56,014 nt of DNA. It comes from Actinomycetota bacterium (lineage in GTDB: Bacteria > Actinomycetota > Actinomycetes > Streptosporangiales > Streptosporangiaceae). The stretch spans positions 1-56,014 of the forward strand of contig DAHVAR010000065.1 in assembly GCA_027314515.1 (NCBI GenBank), read 5' to 3'. The notes under the pieces were generated by a model. The model saw only the letters and a program-made list of their open reading frames with translations, had not been told where the DNA came from and did no database searches. The position numbers and the translations under genes are program-made. Shown here one piece after another: positions 35,820 to 45,519 of the stretch (positions within the stretch are counted from its first letter, which is position 1; every line of letters begins with the position of its first letter).

Positions 35820-36667
35820 CCGGAACTCATGCGCTTATCCTGGCCAGCCCGGCGGCCGAGACCACCAGGGAGGTCGGGTACTGGATCCTGGCGATCCTGT
35901 CGGTCGCGGCCGCGGTCGGCATGGTGCTGGCGCGCAGGGCGGTGCACTGCGCGATGCTGCTAGCCGTGGTGATGCTGTCGCTGGCGGCCTTCTACGCGAT
36001 GCTCGGCGCACCGTTCCTGTCGTTCGTGCAGATCATCGTGTACACCGGCGCGGTCCTGATGCTGTTCCTGTTCGTCTTGATGATCGTCGGCATCAGCGCA
36101 GCCGATTCGATCATCGAGACCATCCGGGGGCAGCGGCTGTGGGCAGCCCTGGCCGGGATCGCCATGCTGGTCCTGCTCAGCCTGGTCGTCGGGCACGCCG
36201 TGATCGGCCCGGCTGCCCCCAGCACCGCTAAGTTCGGCAGTGCCAACGTGAGCTCGCTGGCGAACCTCATCTTCACCAGGTACTTGTACCCGTTCGAAGT
36301 CACGAGCGCCCTGCTGATCGTCGCGGCGGTCGGGGCGATGGTGCTGGCCCACCGGGAGCGCACCACGCCTAAGCCGACCCAGCGCGAGCTGGCTGCCCGC
36401 CGGATCGCCAGCGGCCGGCCGGCGCCGCTGCCTGGCCCTGGTACCTACGCCCAGCACAACGCGGCGGACATGCCCGCGCTGCTGCCCGACGGAAGCCAGT
36501 CCGGGTTGTCGGTGAGCCCAGTCCTGTCCGGGCGCTCTGGCGAGCAGCCGAGGGAACTGCCCGGCCACCCGGCGCCGGGGACCGGGAGTTCGCTTGCCCG
36601 CCCGGCGTCGGCCGGCGCGGTCGCAGTGCCCGCGTCCCCCGGCGGGCAGGAAGCAGGTGAGCGGTAG
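35816..36667 (+). CDS. nuoJ: NADH-quinone oxidoreductase subunit J
   Basis: Membrane subunit with five transmembrane helices in the first 180 residues, including the conserved [15 protein letters not shown] helix with its pi-bulge region (about 74-88). 283 residues in total; the last 100 are a Pro/Ser/Gly-rich cytoplasmic tail, common in actinomycete NuoJ. GTG start overlaps the nuoI stop; TAG overlaps the nuoK GTG. Confidence 0.96.
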   Translation: MTGTHALILASPAAETTREVGYWILAILSVAAAVGMVLARRAVHCAMLLAVVMLSLAAFYAMLGAPFLSFVQIIVYTGAVLMLFLFVLMIVGISAADSIIETIRGQRLWAALAGIAMLVLLSLVVGHAVIGPAAPSTAKFGSANVSSLANLIFTRYLYPFEVTSALLIVAAVGAMVLAHRERTTPKPTQRELAARRIASGRPAPLPGPGTYAQHNAADMPALLPDGSQSGLSVSPVLSGRSGEQPRELPGHPAPGTGSSLARPASAGAVAVPASPGGQEAGER

Positions 36668-36969
36668 TGGTTAGCCCGGCCCACTTCATCGCCCTGTCGG
36701 TGATCTTGTTCGTCATCGGCGCCGTCGGCGTGCTAGTGCGGCGCAACGCCATCGTCGTGTTCATGTGCGTCGAGCTCATGCTCAACGCCGCCAACCTCGC
36801 CTTCGTCGCGTTTGCCAGGATGCACGGTGCGCTCGACGGCCAGGTGATCGCATTCTTCGTGATGGTGGTGGCCGCCGCCGAAGTGGTCGTCGGGCTGGCG
36901 ATCCTGACGGCCATCTTCCGAGCCCGCAGGTCCGCGTCGGTAGATGACGCGAACCTGATGAAGTACTGA
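36667..36969 (+). CDS. nuoK: NADH-quinone oxidoreductase subunit K
   Basis: Small proton-channel subunit, 100 residues with three transmembrane helices. The functional glutamates are present in [16 protein letters not shown] (near 34-37) and [11 protein letters not shown] (near 70). Homologous to MrpC. GTG start (GTAGTG overlap with nuoJ). Confidence 0.97.
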   Translation: MVSPAHFIALSVILFVIGAVGVLVRRNAIVVFMCVELMLNAANLAFVAFARMHGALDGQVIAFFVMVVAAAEVVVGLAILTAIFRARRSASVDDANLMKY

Positions 36970-36981
36970 CGAAAGGGAGCC

Positions 36982-38925
36982 ATGACCGGCTCAGTCCACG
37001 CTGCGCTCGTGCCGCATGCTGCGGCTATCGCGAGCCTGCACGCGACCGGAATCCAGGCCGCGGCCGGCTTGCTGCTCGCGTTCCCGCTGGCCGGCGCCGT
37101 CATCCTGCTGCTTGGCGGCAAGCGGACGAACAGCTGGGGACACCTGGTCGGCGTGGCGATGCCGGTGCTGGCCTTCGCCTATGGCGTCGCGGCGTTCGTG
37201 CAGATGCTCGGGTACCCGGCGGCGCAGCGCTCCCGCGAACTCACCCTGTATCAGTTCATCAACGTCGGCCGGTTCCAGGTTCCGTTCGGCTTGCGGCTCG
37301 ACCCGCTGTCGATCTGCTTCGTGCTGCTGATCACCGGCGTCGGCTCGCTGATCCACATCTTCGCGGTCGGCTACATGTCGCACGACCCCGACCGCCGGCG
37401 GTTCTTCGGCTACATGAACCTGTTCGTGGCCGCGATGCTCCTGCTCGTGCTGGCCGACAACTACCTCCTGCTTTACGCCGGCTGGGAGGGCGTTGGCCTG
37501 GCGTCTTACCTGCTGATCGGGTTCTGGCAGTACAAGGACTCCGCGGCAGTCGCGGCCAAGAAGGCGTTCGTCGCCAACCGGGTCGGTGACGCCGGGCTGT
37601 CGCTGGCGATCATGCTGATGTTCTTCCAGTTCGGCTCCGTGACATTCACCGGCGTCTTCGGGGCGGCCCCGAAGGCGAGTAACGGGGTCGTGACGGCTAT
37701 CGGCTTGCTGCTGCTGCTCGGTGCCTGTGGCAAGTCGGCCCAGCTTCCGCTGCAGTCCTGGCTGCTGGACGCCATGGAAGGCCCGACCCCGGTGTCGGCG
37801 CTGATCCATGCGGCCACGATGGTCACCGCCGGGGTATACCTCATCGTCCGGTCCGCCCCGATCTTCAACCTCACCCCCGACGCGCGGCTGGCGGTGGCGA
37901 TCGTCGGCGCAGCCACGCTGCTGTTCGGCGGGATCATCGGGTGCGCCAAGGACGACATCAAGAAGTCGCTGGCCGGATCGACGATGAGCCAGATCGGCTA
38001 CATGACGCTGGCTGCAGGTCTCGGGCCGGCCGGATACATCTTTGCGATCGCCCAGTTGCTTGCGCACGGGTTCTTCAAGGCCACGCTGTTCCTCACGGCC
38101 GGGTCGGTCAAGCATGAGATGAACGACGAGGTCGACATGCGCCGGTTCGGCGGGCTGCGGGTGGCGATGCCGATCACGTTCGGCGCGTTCTTCTGCGCCT
38201 ACCTTGCGATCATCGGCATCCCGCCATTCTCGGCGTTCTTCACGAAGGATCCGATCATCGAGGCGGCGTTCAGCAAGGGCGGCGTCTCCGGAGCGCTGCT
38301 CGGCACCGCGGCGCTGATCGGGGCCGGCATCACGTCGCTGTACATGACGCGGATGCTGCTGATGACGTTCACCGGCCGGCGCCGGTGGGACGAGGGCCAG
38401 CACCCGCACGAAGCGCCACCAGTGATGATCTGGCCGGCAATCCTGCTCGCTGCCGGGTCGCTGGCGGCTGGCGCGATCTTCATCCTCGGCAGCCGGCTGC
38501 AGAGCTTCCTCGGTCCGGTGATCGGCGTGCCGCCTGTCTCGCACGGCATCTTCACCGTGTACGGCTTGGCCGGTCTCGCGCTGGTGATCGCAGCCGCCGG
38601 GCTCGCCTGGGTGCTGTACGGCCGGCGGGAGGTGCCGGCCGCTGCGCCGGCCGCCAACCCTTTCACCGTCGCGGCACGCAAGGACTTGTACGGTGACGCC
38701 ATCAACGAAGGCCTGCTGATGCGGCCCGGCCAGTGGCTGACCCGGCTGTCGGTGTATTTCGACAACCGCGGCGTGGACGGCCTGGTGAACACCGTCGCGG
38801 CCGCCTTCGGCGGGTCGTCGGGGCGGCTGCGCAAGGTGCAGACCGGCTTCGTCCGCTCGTACGCGCTGTCCATGCTGGTCGGGGCCGTGCTGCTGGTCGG
38901 CACGTTCCTGCTGGTGCGGCTGTAG
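36982..38925 (+). CDS. nuoL: NADH-quinone oxidoreductase subunit L
   Basis: Distal antiporter-like proton pump of complex I, 647 residues with about 16 transmembrane helices and the long lateral helix at the C-terminus. Conserved: [37 protein letters not shown] (key glutamate), [31 protein letters not shown] (key lysine) and [22 protein letters not shown] lies just upstream of the ATG. Intact. Confidence 0.97.
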   Translation: MTGSVHAALVPHAAAIASLHATGIQAAAGLLLAFPLAGAVILLLGGKRTNSWGHLVGVAMPVLAFAYGVAAFVQMLGYPAAQRSRELTLYQFINVGRFQVPFGLRLDPLSICFVLLITGVGSLIHIFAVGYMSHDPDRRRFFGYMNLFVAAMLLLVLADNYLLLYAGWEGVGLASYLLIGFWQYKDSAAVAAKKAFVANRVGDAGLSLAIMLMFFQFGSVTFTGVFGAAPKASNGVVTAIGLLLLLGACGKSAQLPLQSWLLDAMEGPTPVSALIHAATMVTAGVYLIVRSAPIFNLTPDARLAVAIVGAATLLFGGIIGCAKDDIKKSLAGSTMSQIGYMTLAAGLGPAGYIFAIAQLLAHGFFKATLFLTAGSVKHEMNDEVDMRRFGGLRVAMPITFGAFFCAYLAIIGIPPFSAFFTKDPIIEAAFSKGGVSGALLGTAALIGAGITSLYMTRMLLMTFTGRRRWDEGQHPHEAPPVMIWPAILLAAGSLAAGAIFILGSRLQSFLGPVIGVPPVSHGIFTVYGLAGLALVIAAAGLAWVLYGRREVPAAAPAANPFTVAARKDLYGDAINEGLLMRPGQWLTRLSVYFDNRGVDGLVNTVAAAFGGSSGRLRKVQTGFVRSYALSMLVGAVLLVGTFLLVRL

Positions 38926-38948
38926 GAAACTGTGAGGCTGCAGAACTG

Positions 38949-40706
38949 ATGAGCACTTTCCCATGGCTGACGGTAGCGGGTGCCGTCCCGCTGATCGGCG
39001 CGATCGCGATAGCACTGACGCCGGGCAGGTCGGCGGCAGGCAGCCCGGCCGACCGGCGCGCTCGCGACCTGCTGGTCAAGCGGCTCGCCCTGGTTTTCTC
39101 GCTGATCACGCTCGCGCTGACGATCGTGATCGCGGTGAAGTTCAGGCCCGGCGGCCCGCGGTTCCAGTTCCAGCAGGTGTACCAGTGGATCCCGCAGTTC
39201 GGCGTGCACTACGCGGTCGGCGTGGACGGCATCGCGCTCGTGCTAATCCTGATGTCCACGGTACTGATGCCGGTGGTCGTGCTGGCGTCCTGGAATGACG
39301 TGGAAGAAGTCGCCGCGGGCGCCACCTCCGCTGCGCCGGGCAAGCGGGCGCGGCGGGGGCGAAGCGCCAAGTCGTACTTCGCGATGATGCTGGTGCTCGA
39401 GACGATGATGATCGGCGTCTTCGCCGCCACCGACGTCTTCTTGTTCTACGTGTTCTTCGAGGCCATGCTCGTGCCGATGTACTTCATGATCGGCAGCTAC
39501 GGCGTCGGCCAGCGGCAGTACGCGGCGGTCAAGTTCCTGCTTTACAGCCTGCTCGGCGGCTTGCTCATGCTGGTGGCCGTGATCGCGCTGTATGTCTACT
39601 CAACCCACGGCGGGCACCAGGGCACGTTCCTGTTCACCCAGCTAAGTCATCTTGCGCTGAGTCCCACCACGCAGAAGTGGCTCTTCCTCGGCTTCTTCGT
39701 GGCGTTCGCGATCAAGGCCCCGCTGTGGCCATTCCATACCTGGCTGCCGGACGCCGCCACTTCCGCACAGCCAGGTGCGGCGGTGCTGCTGGTCGGTGTG
39801 CTGGACAAGGTCGGCACGTTCGGCATGATCCGGTACTGCCTTGACCTGTTCCCGTCGGCCGCGCACTTCTTCACCCCGCTGGTCATCGTGCTGTCGGTAG
39901 TCGGTATCTTGTATGGCGCCGTCGTGGCTATCGGCCAGGCGGACATCAAGCGCCTGATCGCCTATACCTCTGTCTCGCACATGGGCCTGATAACGCTCGG
40001 CATCTTCGCGATGACAAGCCAGGGACAGGCCGGCGCGACGCTGTACATGGTGAATCACGGCTTCGCCACCGGCGCGCTGTTCATCCTGGCCGGCTTCATG
40101 GTGAGCAGGCGCAAGTCGCACCTGATCGCCGACTACGGCGGCGTGCAGAAGGTGGCACCGGTGCTGGCCGGGCTGTTCCTGGTCGCTGGCCTGGCCGGGC
40201 TGGCGCTGCCCGGCTTGTCGACCTTCGTCAGCGAGTTCCTGGTCCTGGTCGGCACCTTCACCCGGTACGAGGCAGCCGCGGTGCTGGCTACGGCCGGCAT
40301 CATCCTGGCCGCTATCTACATCCTGTGGATGTATCAGCGGACCATGACCGGGCCAGTTCGCGCCGAGGTGGCGAACATGCCGGACCTCAAAGCGCGCGAG
40401 CTATGGGCGGTGGCACCGCTCATCGCGCTCATCGTCGTACTCGGCGTGTACCCGAAGCCGGCGCTGGACATCATCAACCCGGCCGTGCACAGCACGCTGG
40501 TCGGGGTGCACAGCAGGGACCCCGTTCCGCCGCACCCGGCCAGCGCACAGGCCCGGCAGGCTAGCACTACCAGCACTGCTGCTAGCAGCACTGCTCCTAC
40601 CAGCACTGCTCCTACCAGCACTGCTCCTACCAGCACCACCAGCCTGGTTCAGCATAGGCGCGGGCAGCGCAGCCAGACACTACGCAAGCAAGGGAGCTCG
40701 GCGTGA
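38949..40706 (+). CDS. nuoM: NADH-quinone oxidoreductase subunit M
   Basis: Second antiporter-like pump subunit, 585 residues with about 14 transmembrane helices. Seen: VDGIALVLILMSTVLMP, FYVFFEAMLVPMYFMIG (key glutamate), KAPLWPFHTWLPDAA (key lysine), and HMGLITLGIF. A weakly conserved loop near 115-135 is Ala/Arg-rich. The C-terminal 45 residues are Ser/Thr/Ala repeats from a 15-nt minisatellite. ATG 38949 follows nuoL by 23 bases; nuoN overlaps the stop. Confidence 0.97.
   Translation: MSTFPWLTVAGAVPLIGAIAIALTPGRSAAGSPADRRARDLLVKRLALVFSLITLALTIVIAVKFRPGGPRFQFQQVYQWIPQFGVHYAVGVDGIALVLILMSTVLMPVVVLASWNDVEEVAAGATSAAPGKRARRGRSAKSYFAMMLVLETMMIGVFAATDVFLFYVFFEAMLVPMYFMIGSYGVGQRQYAAVKFLLYSLLGGLLMLVAVIALYVYSTHGGHQGTFLFTQLSHLALSPTTQKWLFLGFFVAFAIKAPLWPFHTWLPDAATSAQPGAAVLLVGVLDKVGTFGMIRYCLDLFPSAAHFFTPLVIVLSVVGILYGAVVAIGQADIKRLIAYTSVSHMGLITLGIFAMTSQGQAGATLYMVNHGFATGALFILAGFMVSRRKSHLIADYGGVQKVAPVLAGLFLVAGLAGLALPGLSTFVSEFLVLVGTFTRYEAAAVLATAGIILAAIYILWMYQRTMTGPVRAEVANMPDLKARELWAVAPLIALIVVLGVYPKPALDIINPAVHSTLVGVHSRDPVPPHPASAQARQASTTSTAASSTAPTSTAPTSTAPTSTTSLVQHRRGQRSQTLRKQGSSA
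40584..40643 (+). repeat. 15-nt minisatellite at the nuoM 3' end
   Basis: Four in-frame 15-base units based on ACCAGCACTGCTCCT encode T-S-T-A-P in the C-terminal tail; the two central units are identical. More degenerate S-T-T units precede them from about 40560. Confidence 0.9.
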
Positions 40707-42289
40707 CCGTGACCGTCGCGGCGACCGCATCGACAATAGCCACCCCGCACTTCGAATGGAGCCTGCTCTCCCCGATGCTGCTGGTCTTCGGGGCGGCGCT
40801 GGCGGGCGTGCTCATCGAGGCATTCGCCCCCAGGGACCTGCGAAGGCCCATGCATGTGGTGCTGACGCTCGGCAGCCTGGCCGGTGCATTCGTGCTGACC
40901 GTGGTGCTTGCGGCCAAGAGCTCGATCTTCGCGGGCGGCAAGCCCGGCGTCGTCGCCGCGATCGGGACCGTCGGGGTGGACAGGCCAACACTGTTCATTC
41001 AGGCCACGATCCTGATCCTGGCCTTTGTCAGCGTGCTGCTGATCGCCGAGTCGTCCCACGAGGTCAGTTCGTTCACCCCGCAGGCGGCCGCCGTCCCCGG
41101 CAGCGCCGAGGAGCGCGAGGGCCTGCTGGCCGGGCTGTCGCACACCGAGGTGTATCCGCTGACGCTGTTCGCGGTCGGCGGCATGCTGCTGTTCCCGGCC
41201 GCTAACGACCTGCTGACCATGTTCATCGCGCTCGAAGTGCTATCCCTGCCGCTCTACCTGCTGTGCGGCCTCGCGCGGCGCCGGCGGCTGCTGTCCCAGG
41301 AAGCCGCGATGAAGTACTTCCTGCTCGGCGCGTTCTCGTCGGCTATCTTCCTGTTCGGCATCGCCATGCTGTACGGGTACGCAGGCTCGGTCCAGCTGTC
41401 GGCGATAGCCACCGCCGCGCAGAGCGGGCTGGCCTCATCCACCCTGCTCTACGCCGGGATCGCGCTGCTCGGCGTCGGCTTGCTCTTCAAGGTCGGCGCC
41501 GTCCCGTTCCAGGCCTGGAAGCCGGATGTGTACCAGGGCTCGCCGACTCCGATCACGGCGCTCATGGCGTCATGCACGCTGGTTTCGGCATTCGGCGCGC
41601 TGCTGCGGGTCTTCTATGTCGCCTTCGGCCAGCTGACCTGGGACTGGCGGCCGGCCATGTGGGCGGTGGCGATCGTCACCATGATGGTCGGCTCGATCAT
41701 CGCGATCACCCAGACCGACGTGAAGCGACTGCTGGCGTACTCATCGATCGCGCAGGCCGGCTACATCCTGACCGGTGTGATCGCTGCTAACGCGGCCGGC
41801 CTGTCCGGCAGCCTGTTCTACCTGGCGGCGTACGGATTCGCCACGATCGGCGCCTTCGCCATCGTCACGCTCGTCAGGGACCGGGCCGGGGAAGCGGCGC
41901 ACATGTCCAGCTGGGCTGGCCTCGGGAAGCGCTCGCCGCTCGTGGCCGGAGTTTTCGCCCTCTTCCTGATTGCCTTTGCCGGCATCCCGCTGACCAGCGG
42001 GTTCAATGGTAAATTCGCCGTGTTCCGGGCAGCGATCCAGGGCGGGGCGCTGCCCTTGGTGATCATCGGCGTGATCAGCAGCGCGATTCTCGCGTTCCCC
42101 TACGTGCGGGTGATCGTGCTGATGTTCTTCAGCGAGCCAGCCGCCGAGGGACCCGTCGTCGTGCGGCCGAGCGCATACACCGGGCTCGCCGTGGCGATCG
42201 GGGCGGCAGCGACTGTCGTGCTCGGCATCATCCCGGAGCCGCTGCTCAGCCTCGCCAGTCACGCCGCCAGCCAGCTATTCGTCCGCTAG
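40703..42289 (+). CDS. nuoN: NADH-quinone oxidoreductase subunit N
   Basis: Third antiporter-like pump subunit, 528 residues with about 14 transmembrane helices. Conserved: ALEVLSLPLYLLCGLAR (key glutamate), KYFLLGAFSSAIFLFGIA, VGAVPFQAWKPDVYQGSPTP (key lysine and tryptophan) and RLLAYSSIAQAGYIL. Last gene of the nuo operon, with GTGA overlap. The following 211 bases before the next gene contain no gene; TTGACG at about 42436 has no good -10 at the right distance. Confidence 0.97.
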   Translation: MTVTVAATASTIATPHFEWSLLSPMLLVFGAALAGVLIEAFAPRDLRRPMHVVLTLGSLAGAFVLTVVLAAKSSIFAGGKPGVVAAIGTVGVDRPTLFIQATILILAFVSVLLIAESSHEVSSFTPQAAAVPGSAEEREGLLAGLSHTEVYPLTLFAVGGMLLFPAANDLLTMFIALEVLSLPLYLLCGLARRRRLLSQEAAMKYFLLGAFSSAIFLFGIAMLYGYAGSVQLSAIATAAQSGLASSTLLYAGIALLGVGLLFKVGAVPFQAWKPDVYQGSPTPITALMASCTLVSAFGALLRVFYVAFGQLTWDWRPAMWAVAIVTMMVGSIIAITQTDVKRLLAYSSIAQAGYILTGVIAANAAGLSGSLFYLAAYGFATIGAFAIVTLVRDRAGEAAHMSSWAGLGKRSPLVAGVFALFLIAFAGIPLTSGFNGKFAVFRAAIQGGALPLVIIGVISSAILAFPYVRVIVLMFFSEPAAEGPVVVRPSAYTGLAVAIGAAATVVLGIIPEPLLSLASHAASQLFVR

Positions 42290-42500
42290 CCGCTGGCCAG
42301 TTCCGGAACAGCCGCGAGACCGCGACACCGGGCTTGACCGGCGGCGTCGCATACCGCCCTAAGCCGATAGGAATGAGCGATACGAAGATGCGGGCCGTCA
42401 GCCAGTACTCGGCTATGCGCATATCTTGGGGACGGCTTGACGATAACCTCAGCTATGACTGGCCTGCTAGCGGTCCCGGCGGGCCTGTGAGGGGATCCAT

Positions 42501-43493
42501 TTGATTGCCGCTGTTCCGATAGCACTTACCGACGCAGCACTCGCCGCCGATGTCGTCGACGGCCTCGCGCAGGTCGAGGACGGCCTCCGCGCGGCCGCTA
42601 GGGCTGAGCACCCGGTGCTTGCCGAGGCGGCGGAGCACCTGATGGCGGGCGGCAAGCGCTTCCGGCCGACGCTGGTGCTGCTGGCCGGGCAGTTCGGTGC
42701 TCCCAGGGACCCCCGCATCGTGCCGGCCGCGGTCGCTGTCGAGCTGACCCACCTGGCAACGCTCTATCACGACGACGTCATGGACGAGGCCGATGTCCGG
42801 CACGGCGGCGCCAGCGCTCATTCCCGCTGGGGTAACACGGTCGCGATCCTGACCGGGGACTACCTGTTTGCCCGCGCCTCGGAGATCCTGGCAGACCTGG
42901 GCGCCGAGGCGATCCGCATTCAGGCAGAGACGTTCGCCCGGCTCGTCAACGGCCAGATCGCCGAGACCGTCGGCTGCCCGGCAGGCGAGGATCCGCTGGA
43001 CCACTACCTCGGTGTGGTCACCGAGAAGACAGGGTCGCTGATGGCCACCGCTGGCCGGTTCGGCGCCATGTTCTCCGGCGCGCCGGCCAGCGTCATCGAC
43101 CGGATCACCCCGGCCTGCGCCGCCATCGGCGTGGCCTTCCAGCTCTCCGATGACATCCTCGACGTGGCGAGCGAGTCCGCTCAGTCGGGCAAGACACCCG
43201 GCACCGACCTCAGGGAAGGCGTGCGCACGCTACCCATGCTGCATGCGCTGCGGTCGGCCGGCCCGGCTGACGGCAGGCTTGTCGAACTGCTGAGCATGCC
43301 TGAGCTGACCGACCCGGTGCTGCACGCCGAAGCGCTCAGCCTGCTGCGCGGGCATCCGGCCATGGAGATGGCCCGAGCGGACACCAGGCAATGGGCGCAG
43401 CAGGCCAGGGAACTGATCCTGGACCTGCCGGACGTGCCCGCACGGGCGGCATTCGAGGCGATGTGCGAGTTCGTCGTCGAACGGACGGGGTAG
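42501..43493 (+). CDS. Long-chain polyprenyl diphosphate synthase
   Basis: Trans-isoprenyl diphosphate synthase that builds the side chain of menaquinone. 330 residues. GGKRFRPTL near 49-57, first Asp-rich motif LYHDDVMDEAD near 89-97, GDYLFARA, KTGSLMA, and the second Asp-rich motif QLSDDILD near 214-221. Residues before the first motif are small or aliphatic (THLATLYHDD), suggesting a long (C30-C45) product; the exact length cannot be read. TTG start with GAGGGG upstream. The menG-menJ-nuo-synthase order is conserved in actinomycetes. Confidence 0.92.
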   Translation: MIAAVPIALTDAALAADVVDGLAQVEDGLRAAARAEHPVLAEAAEHLMAGGKRFRPTLVLLAGQFGAPRDPRIVPAAVAVELTHLATLYHDDVMDEADVRHGGASAHSRWGNTVAILTGDYLFARASEILADLGAEAIRIQAETFARLVNGQIAETVGCPAGEDPLDHYLGVVTEKTGSLMATAGRFGAMFSGAPASVIDRITPACAAIGVAFQLSDDILDVASESAQSGKTPGTDLREGVRTLPMLHALRSAGPADGRLVELLSMPELTDPVLHAEALSLLRGHPAMEMARADTRQWAQQARELILDLPDVPARAAFEAMCEFVVERTG

Positions 43494-43625
43494 CAGCACC
43501 CGAGACCGGTGCGAGCGGATCACCGGCCCCGCCGGGCGCCAGCTTCTTCGACTGCCCGCGGAAAATCGGCGGGCATTCCAACCGCCCGGCTCGTCGCTGC
43601 CCGTTCCCGTCCTGATCTCGCGACG

Positions 43626-43651
43626 GGAACAGGGCGCTGCCGCCGATGGTT
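43626..43651 (+). promoter_or_regulatory. SigR-type promoter of msrA
   Basis: GGAAC at 43626-43630, an 18-base spacer, and GTT at 43649-43651 match the SigR/SigH consensus GGAA(T/C)-N18-GTT, within GGGAAC...GTTG. The msrA start codon is 27 bases downstream. msrA is a known SigR target in Streptomyces. The rest of 43494-43677 shows nothing else. Confidence 0.75.
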
Positions 43652-43677
43652 GAGCATGGCGGACCGAAGGAGGATCG

Positions 43678-44343
43678 GTGAGTATTTTCGGTTTCAGCAA
43701 GACCCAGCTGCCAACGGCGGAGGATGCCCTGCCCGGCCGAGACGCCGCGATGCGGGTGCCGGACCGCCATGAGGTGCTAGGTTCGGCGCTGCGGCCGCCC
43801 TACCCGGCGGGCACGCAGGTCGCCGAGTTCGCGCTCGGCTGCTTCTGGGGCGCTGAGAAGAACTTCTGGCAGACTCCCGGTGTCGTGTCGACGGCTGTCG
43901 GATACGAAGGCGGCTTCACTCCGAACCCGACATATGAGGAAGTCTGCAGCGGCCGCACCGGGCATGCGGAGACGGTCCGGGTCGTGTTCGACCCCGCGAA
44001 GATCAGCTACGCAGAGTTGCTGCGGGTCTTCTGGGAATCACACGATCCCACCCAGGGGATGCGCCAGGGCAACGACGCCGGGACCCAGTACCGGTCCGCG
44101 ATCTTCTGCCACTCGCCGCAGCAGCAGGCCGAGGCCGAGGCCGCCACGGCGGCCTACCAGAAGCGGCTGTCCGACGCCGGCTATGGCGGGATCACCACGC
44201 AGATCGTGGCGGCCGGCGAGTTTTACTTCGCCGAGGACTATCACCAGCAGTACCTCAGCGATGCCAAGAACCCGTACGGGTACTGCCCGGACCACGGCAC
44301 CGGCGTATCCTGCCCGGTCGGCGTGCTGAAGGCTGACGGGTAA
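43678..44343 (+). CDS. msrA: Peptide methionine-S-sulfoxide reductase A
   Basis: Reduces methionine-(S)-sulfoxide in proteins and free Met, cytoplasmic repair of oxidative damage. 221 residues. The catalytic GCFWG is at 54-58 (C55); [11 protein letters not shown] and [22 protein letters not shown] follow, and the resolving cysteines are in [18 protein letters not shown] start with a perfect GAAGGAGG ribosome-binding site. The SigR-type promoter upstream links it to disulfide stress. Confidence 0.96.
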   Translation: MSIFGFSKTQLPTAEDALPGRDAAMRVPDRHEVLGSALRPPYPAGTQVAEFALGCFWGAEKNFWQTPGVVSTAVGYEGGFTPNPTYEEVCSGRTGHAETVRVVFDPAKISYAELLRVFWESHDPTQGMRQGNDAGTQYRSAIFCHSPQQQAEAEAATAAYQKRLSDAGYGGITTQIVAAGEFYFAEDYHQQYLSDAKNPYGYCPDHGTGVSCPVGVLKADG

Positions 44344-44352
44344 GCAAGCGGC

Positions 44353-44751
44353 TCAGCCAGCATTAGCTCGCCGCGCGGTCTCGATGAGGGCTTCAGCAGC
44401 CCTGACGGCCCGCTTCGCGTCGGCGTTCGTTGCTCGAGCGTGGCTATATCCGGCCTTCGTCTTCATGCCGAGCAGCACGCGCAAGTGCTTTGCCGAGCCG
44501 CTGTCGGCTTTGCTAAGCAGGGCCACGGCCTCAGTGTGATCCTCGCCCTGGGCATGCTGACCTAACCTGGCGCAGCAGATGACATCGGCGGCAGCGATAC
44601 CAGCGTGGACGCACAGCGTCACGAACGCGTCTGCAATATCGGCTCCCTCGTCAGCCTGGCAGGCGACTATCGTGGCTGCGTCGATGAACTGGTTCGCCTT
44701 ATTCAGGCGGCCGCGGCGAATCTCGGGTGTACAAGGACTAATACGCGCCAT
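44353..44751 (-). CDS. HEPN-like protein, partner of an MNT nucleotidyltransferase
   Basis: 132-residue all-helical protein. The segment DAFVTLCVHAGIAAADVICCARLG (helix with alcohol and small residues), GEDHTEAVALLSK and the C-terminal RAVRAAEALIETARRA resemble HEPN-type proteins that accompany nucleotidyltransferases. The canonical HEPN RNase motif R-x4-6-H is not evident: R62 is followed by H65 and H72, so nuclease activity is doubtful. ATG 44751 overlaps the upstream nucleotidyltransferase gene by 14 bases, so the two are cotranslated. A toxin-antitoxin role is possible; a regulatory or substrate-binding role is an alternative. Confidence 0.6.
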   Translation of the reverse strand: MARISPCTPEIRRGRLNKANQFIDAATIVACQADEGADIADAFVTLCVHAGIAAADVICCARLGQHAQGEDHTEAVALLSKADSGSAKHLRVLLGMKTKAGYSHARATNADAKRAVRAAEALIETARRANAG

Positions 44752-45373
44752 CTCGCTCCTTCGGTTCCCGGAGTTGCCGGACCAGCCAGCCGCGGGTTCC
44801 GGCAACGGTCAGGCCTTCTGCCAATATGGCGCGCAGCACGGGCTCGTCACGTGCTGCGCTCAGCTCGCTGACCGTGTACTCGAGGGGACGAGTATCGTTG
44901 CCCGTCCATCTGCTGACGTCGGCAGCCAGGTCAGTGACCTGGTCCTCCCACGCGTCGATCGGGATGTCGTCCGTGCGAACCAGCAGCAGGTCGACGTCGC
45001 TGGCTTCGGTCATTTCGCCGCGCGCCGCGGAGCCGAAGACGGCGGCGTATTTCGGAGGGATGGCCCAATTGTCGAGTCGCTTCTCAATACGTTGTAGCAG
45101 TGTGCTTCGGATGTGAGCGAGTTCCTTAATGGGGCGGGCGGCGAGATGCTCGTCGTTGAGCCGGTAACTGTAGGCGTTGCCAATCCGCTCGGCGTGGACG
45201 ACTCCCTGCCGAGTAAGGCGCATCAGGACCTTGCGAATCCCTTCCACTGAGTAGCTATGGAGGACGCGGTGGAGTTGCCCGGTGGTGAAGCTTGCCTCAT
45301 TTTGAGCAAGCACGGCGAGTACGTCGCCGTCAAGCGTGGGGGTGATCGTTGCCAGCGGACGGTTCAGTTCCAT
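44738..45373 (-). CDS. MNT-type nucleotidyltransferase with winged HTH
   Basis: 211 residues. The N-terminal 75 residues look like a winged helix (TTGQLHRVLHSYSVEGIRKV, LTRQGVVHAERIGNAYSYRLN). The catalytic polymerase-beta-like domain follows with GSAARGEMTEASDVDLLLVR: G114-S115 and the metal-binding D126 and D128. In MNT/HEPN toxin-antitoxin pairs such enzymes can AMPylate the HEPN toxin. The DNA-binding domain suggests that it also autoregulates the operon. First gene of a two-gene minus-strand operon. No clear operator was found in 45374-45519. Confidence 0.8.
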   Translation of the reverse strand: MELNRPLATITPTLDGDVLAVLAQNEASFTTGQLHRVLHSYSVEGIRKVLMRLTRQGVVHAERIGNAYSYRLNDEHLAARPIKELAHIRSTLLQRIEKRLDNWAIPPKYAAVFGSAARGEMTEASDVDLLLVRTDDIPIDAWEDQVTDLAADVSRWTGNDTRPLEYTVSELSAARDEPVLRAILAEGLTVAGTRGWLVRQLREPKERDGAY

Positions 45374-45519
45374 GACGCCCCTTCTGAGCTGCAGCGAACC
45401 TGCACCGGGGCAACCATAGTACCTGCGGCCGTACTAAAGTCCATGTGCCTGGATGATAGTTGGGCCGCTTGATATCTGTCAGGTGGGACAGATCCGCTAT
45501 GCCCCGGCTTCGCCCGTGG

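Noticed and set aside
36991-39015. Very long minus-strand open frame opposite nuoL
   Set aside because: Composition (Arg/Gln/Asp/His-rich) and lack of motifs show a shadow; nuoL is clearly coding on the plus strand. The same holds for 31245-33230 (opposite nuoG) and 3396-4457 (opposite pmt).
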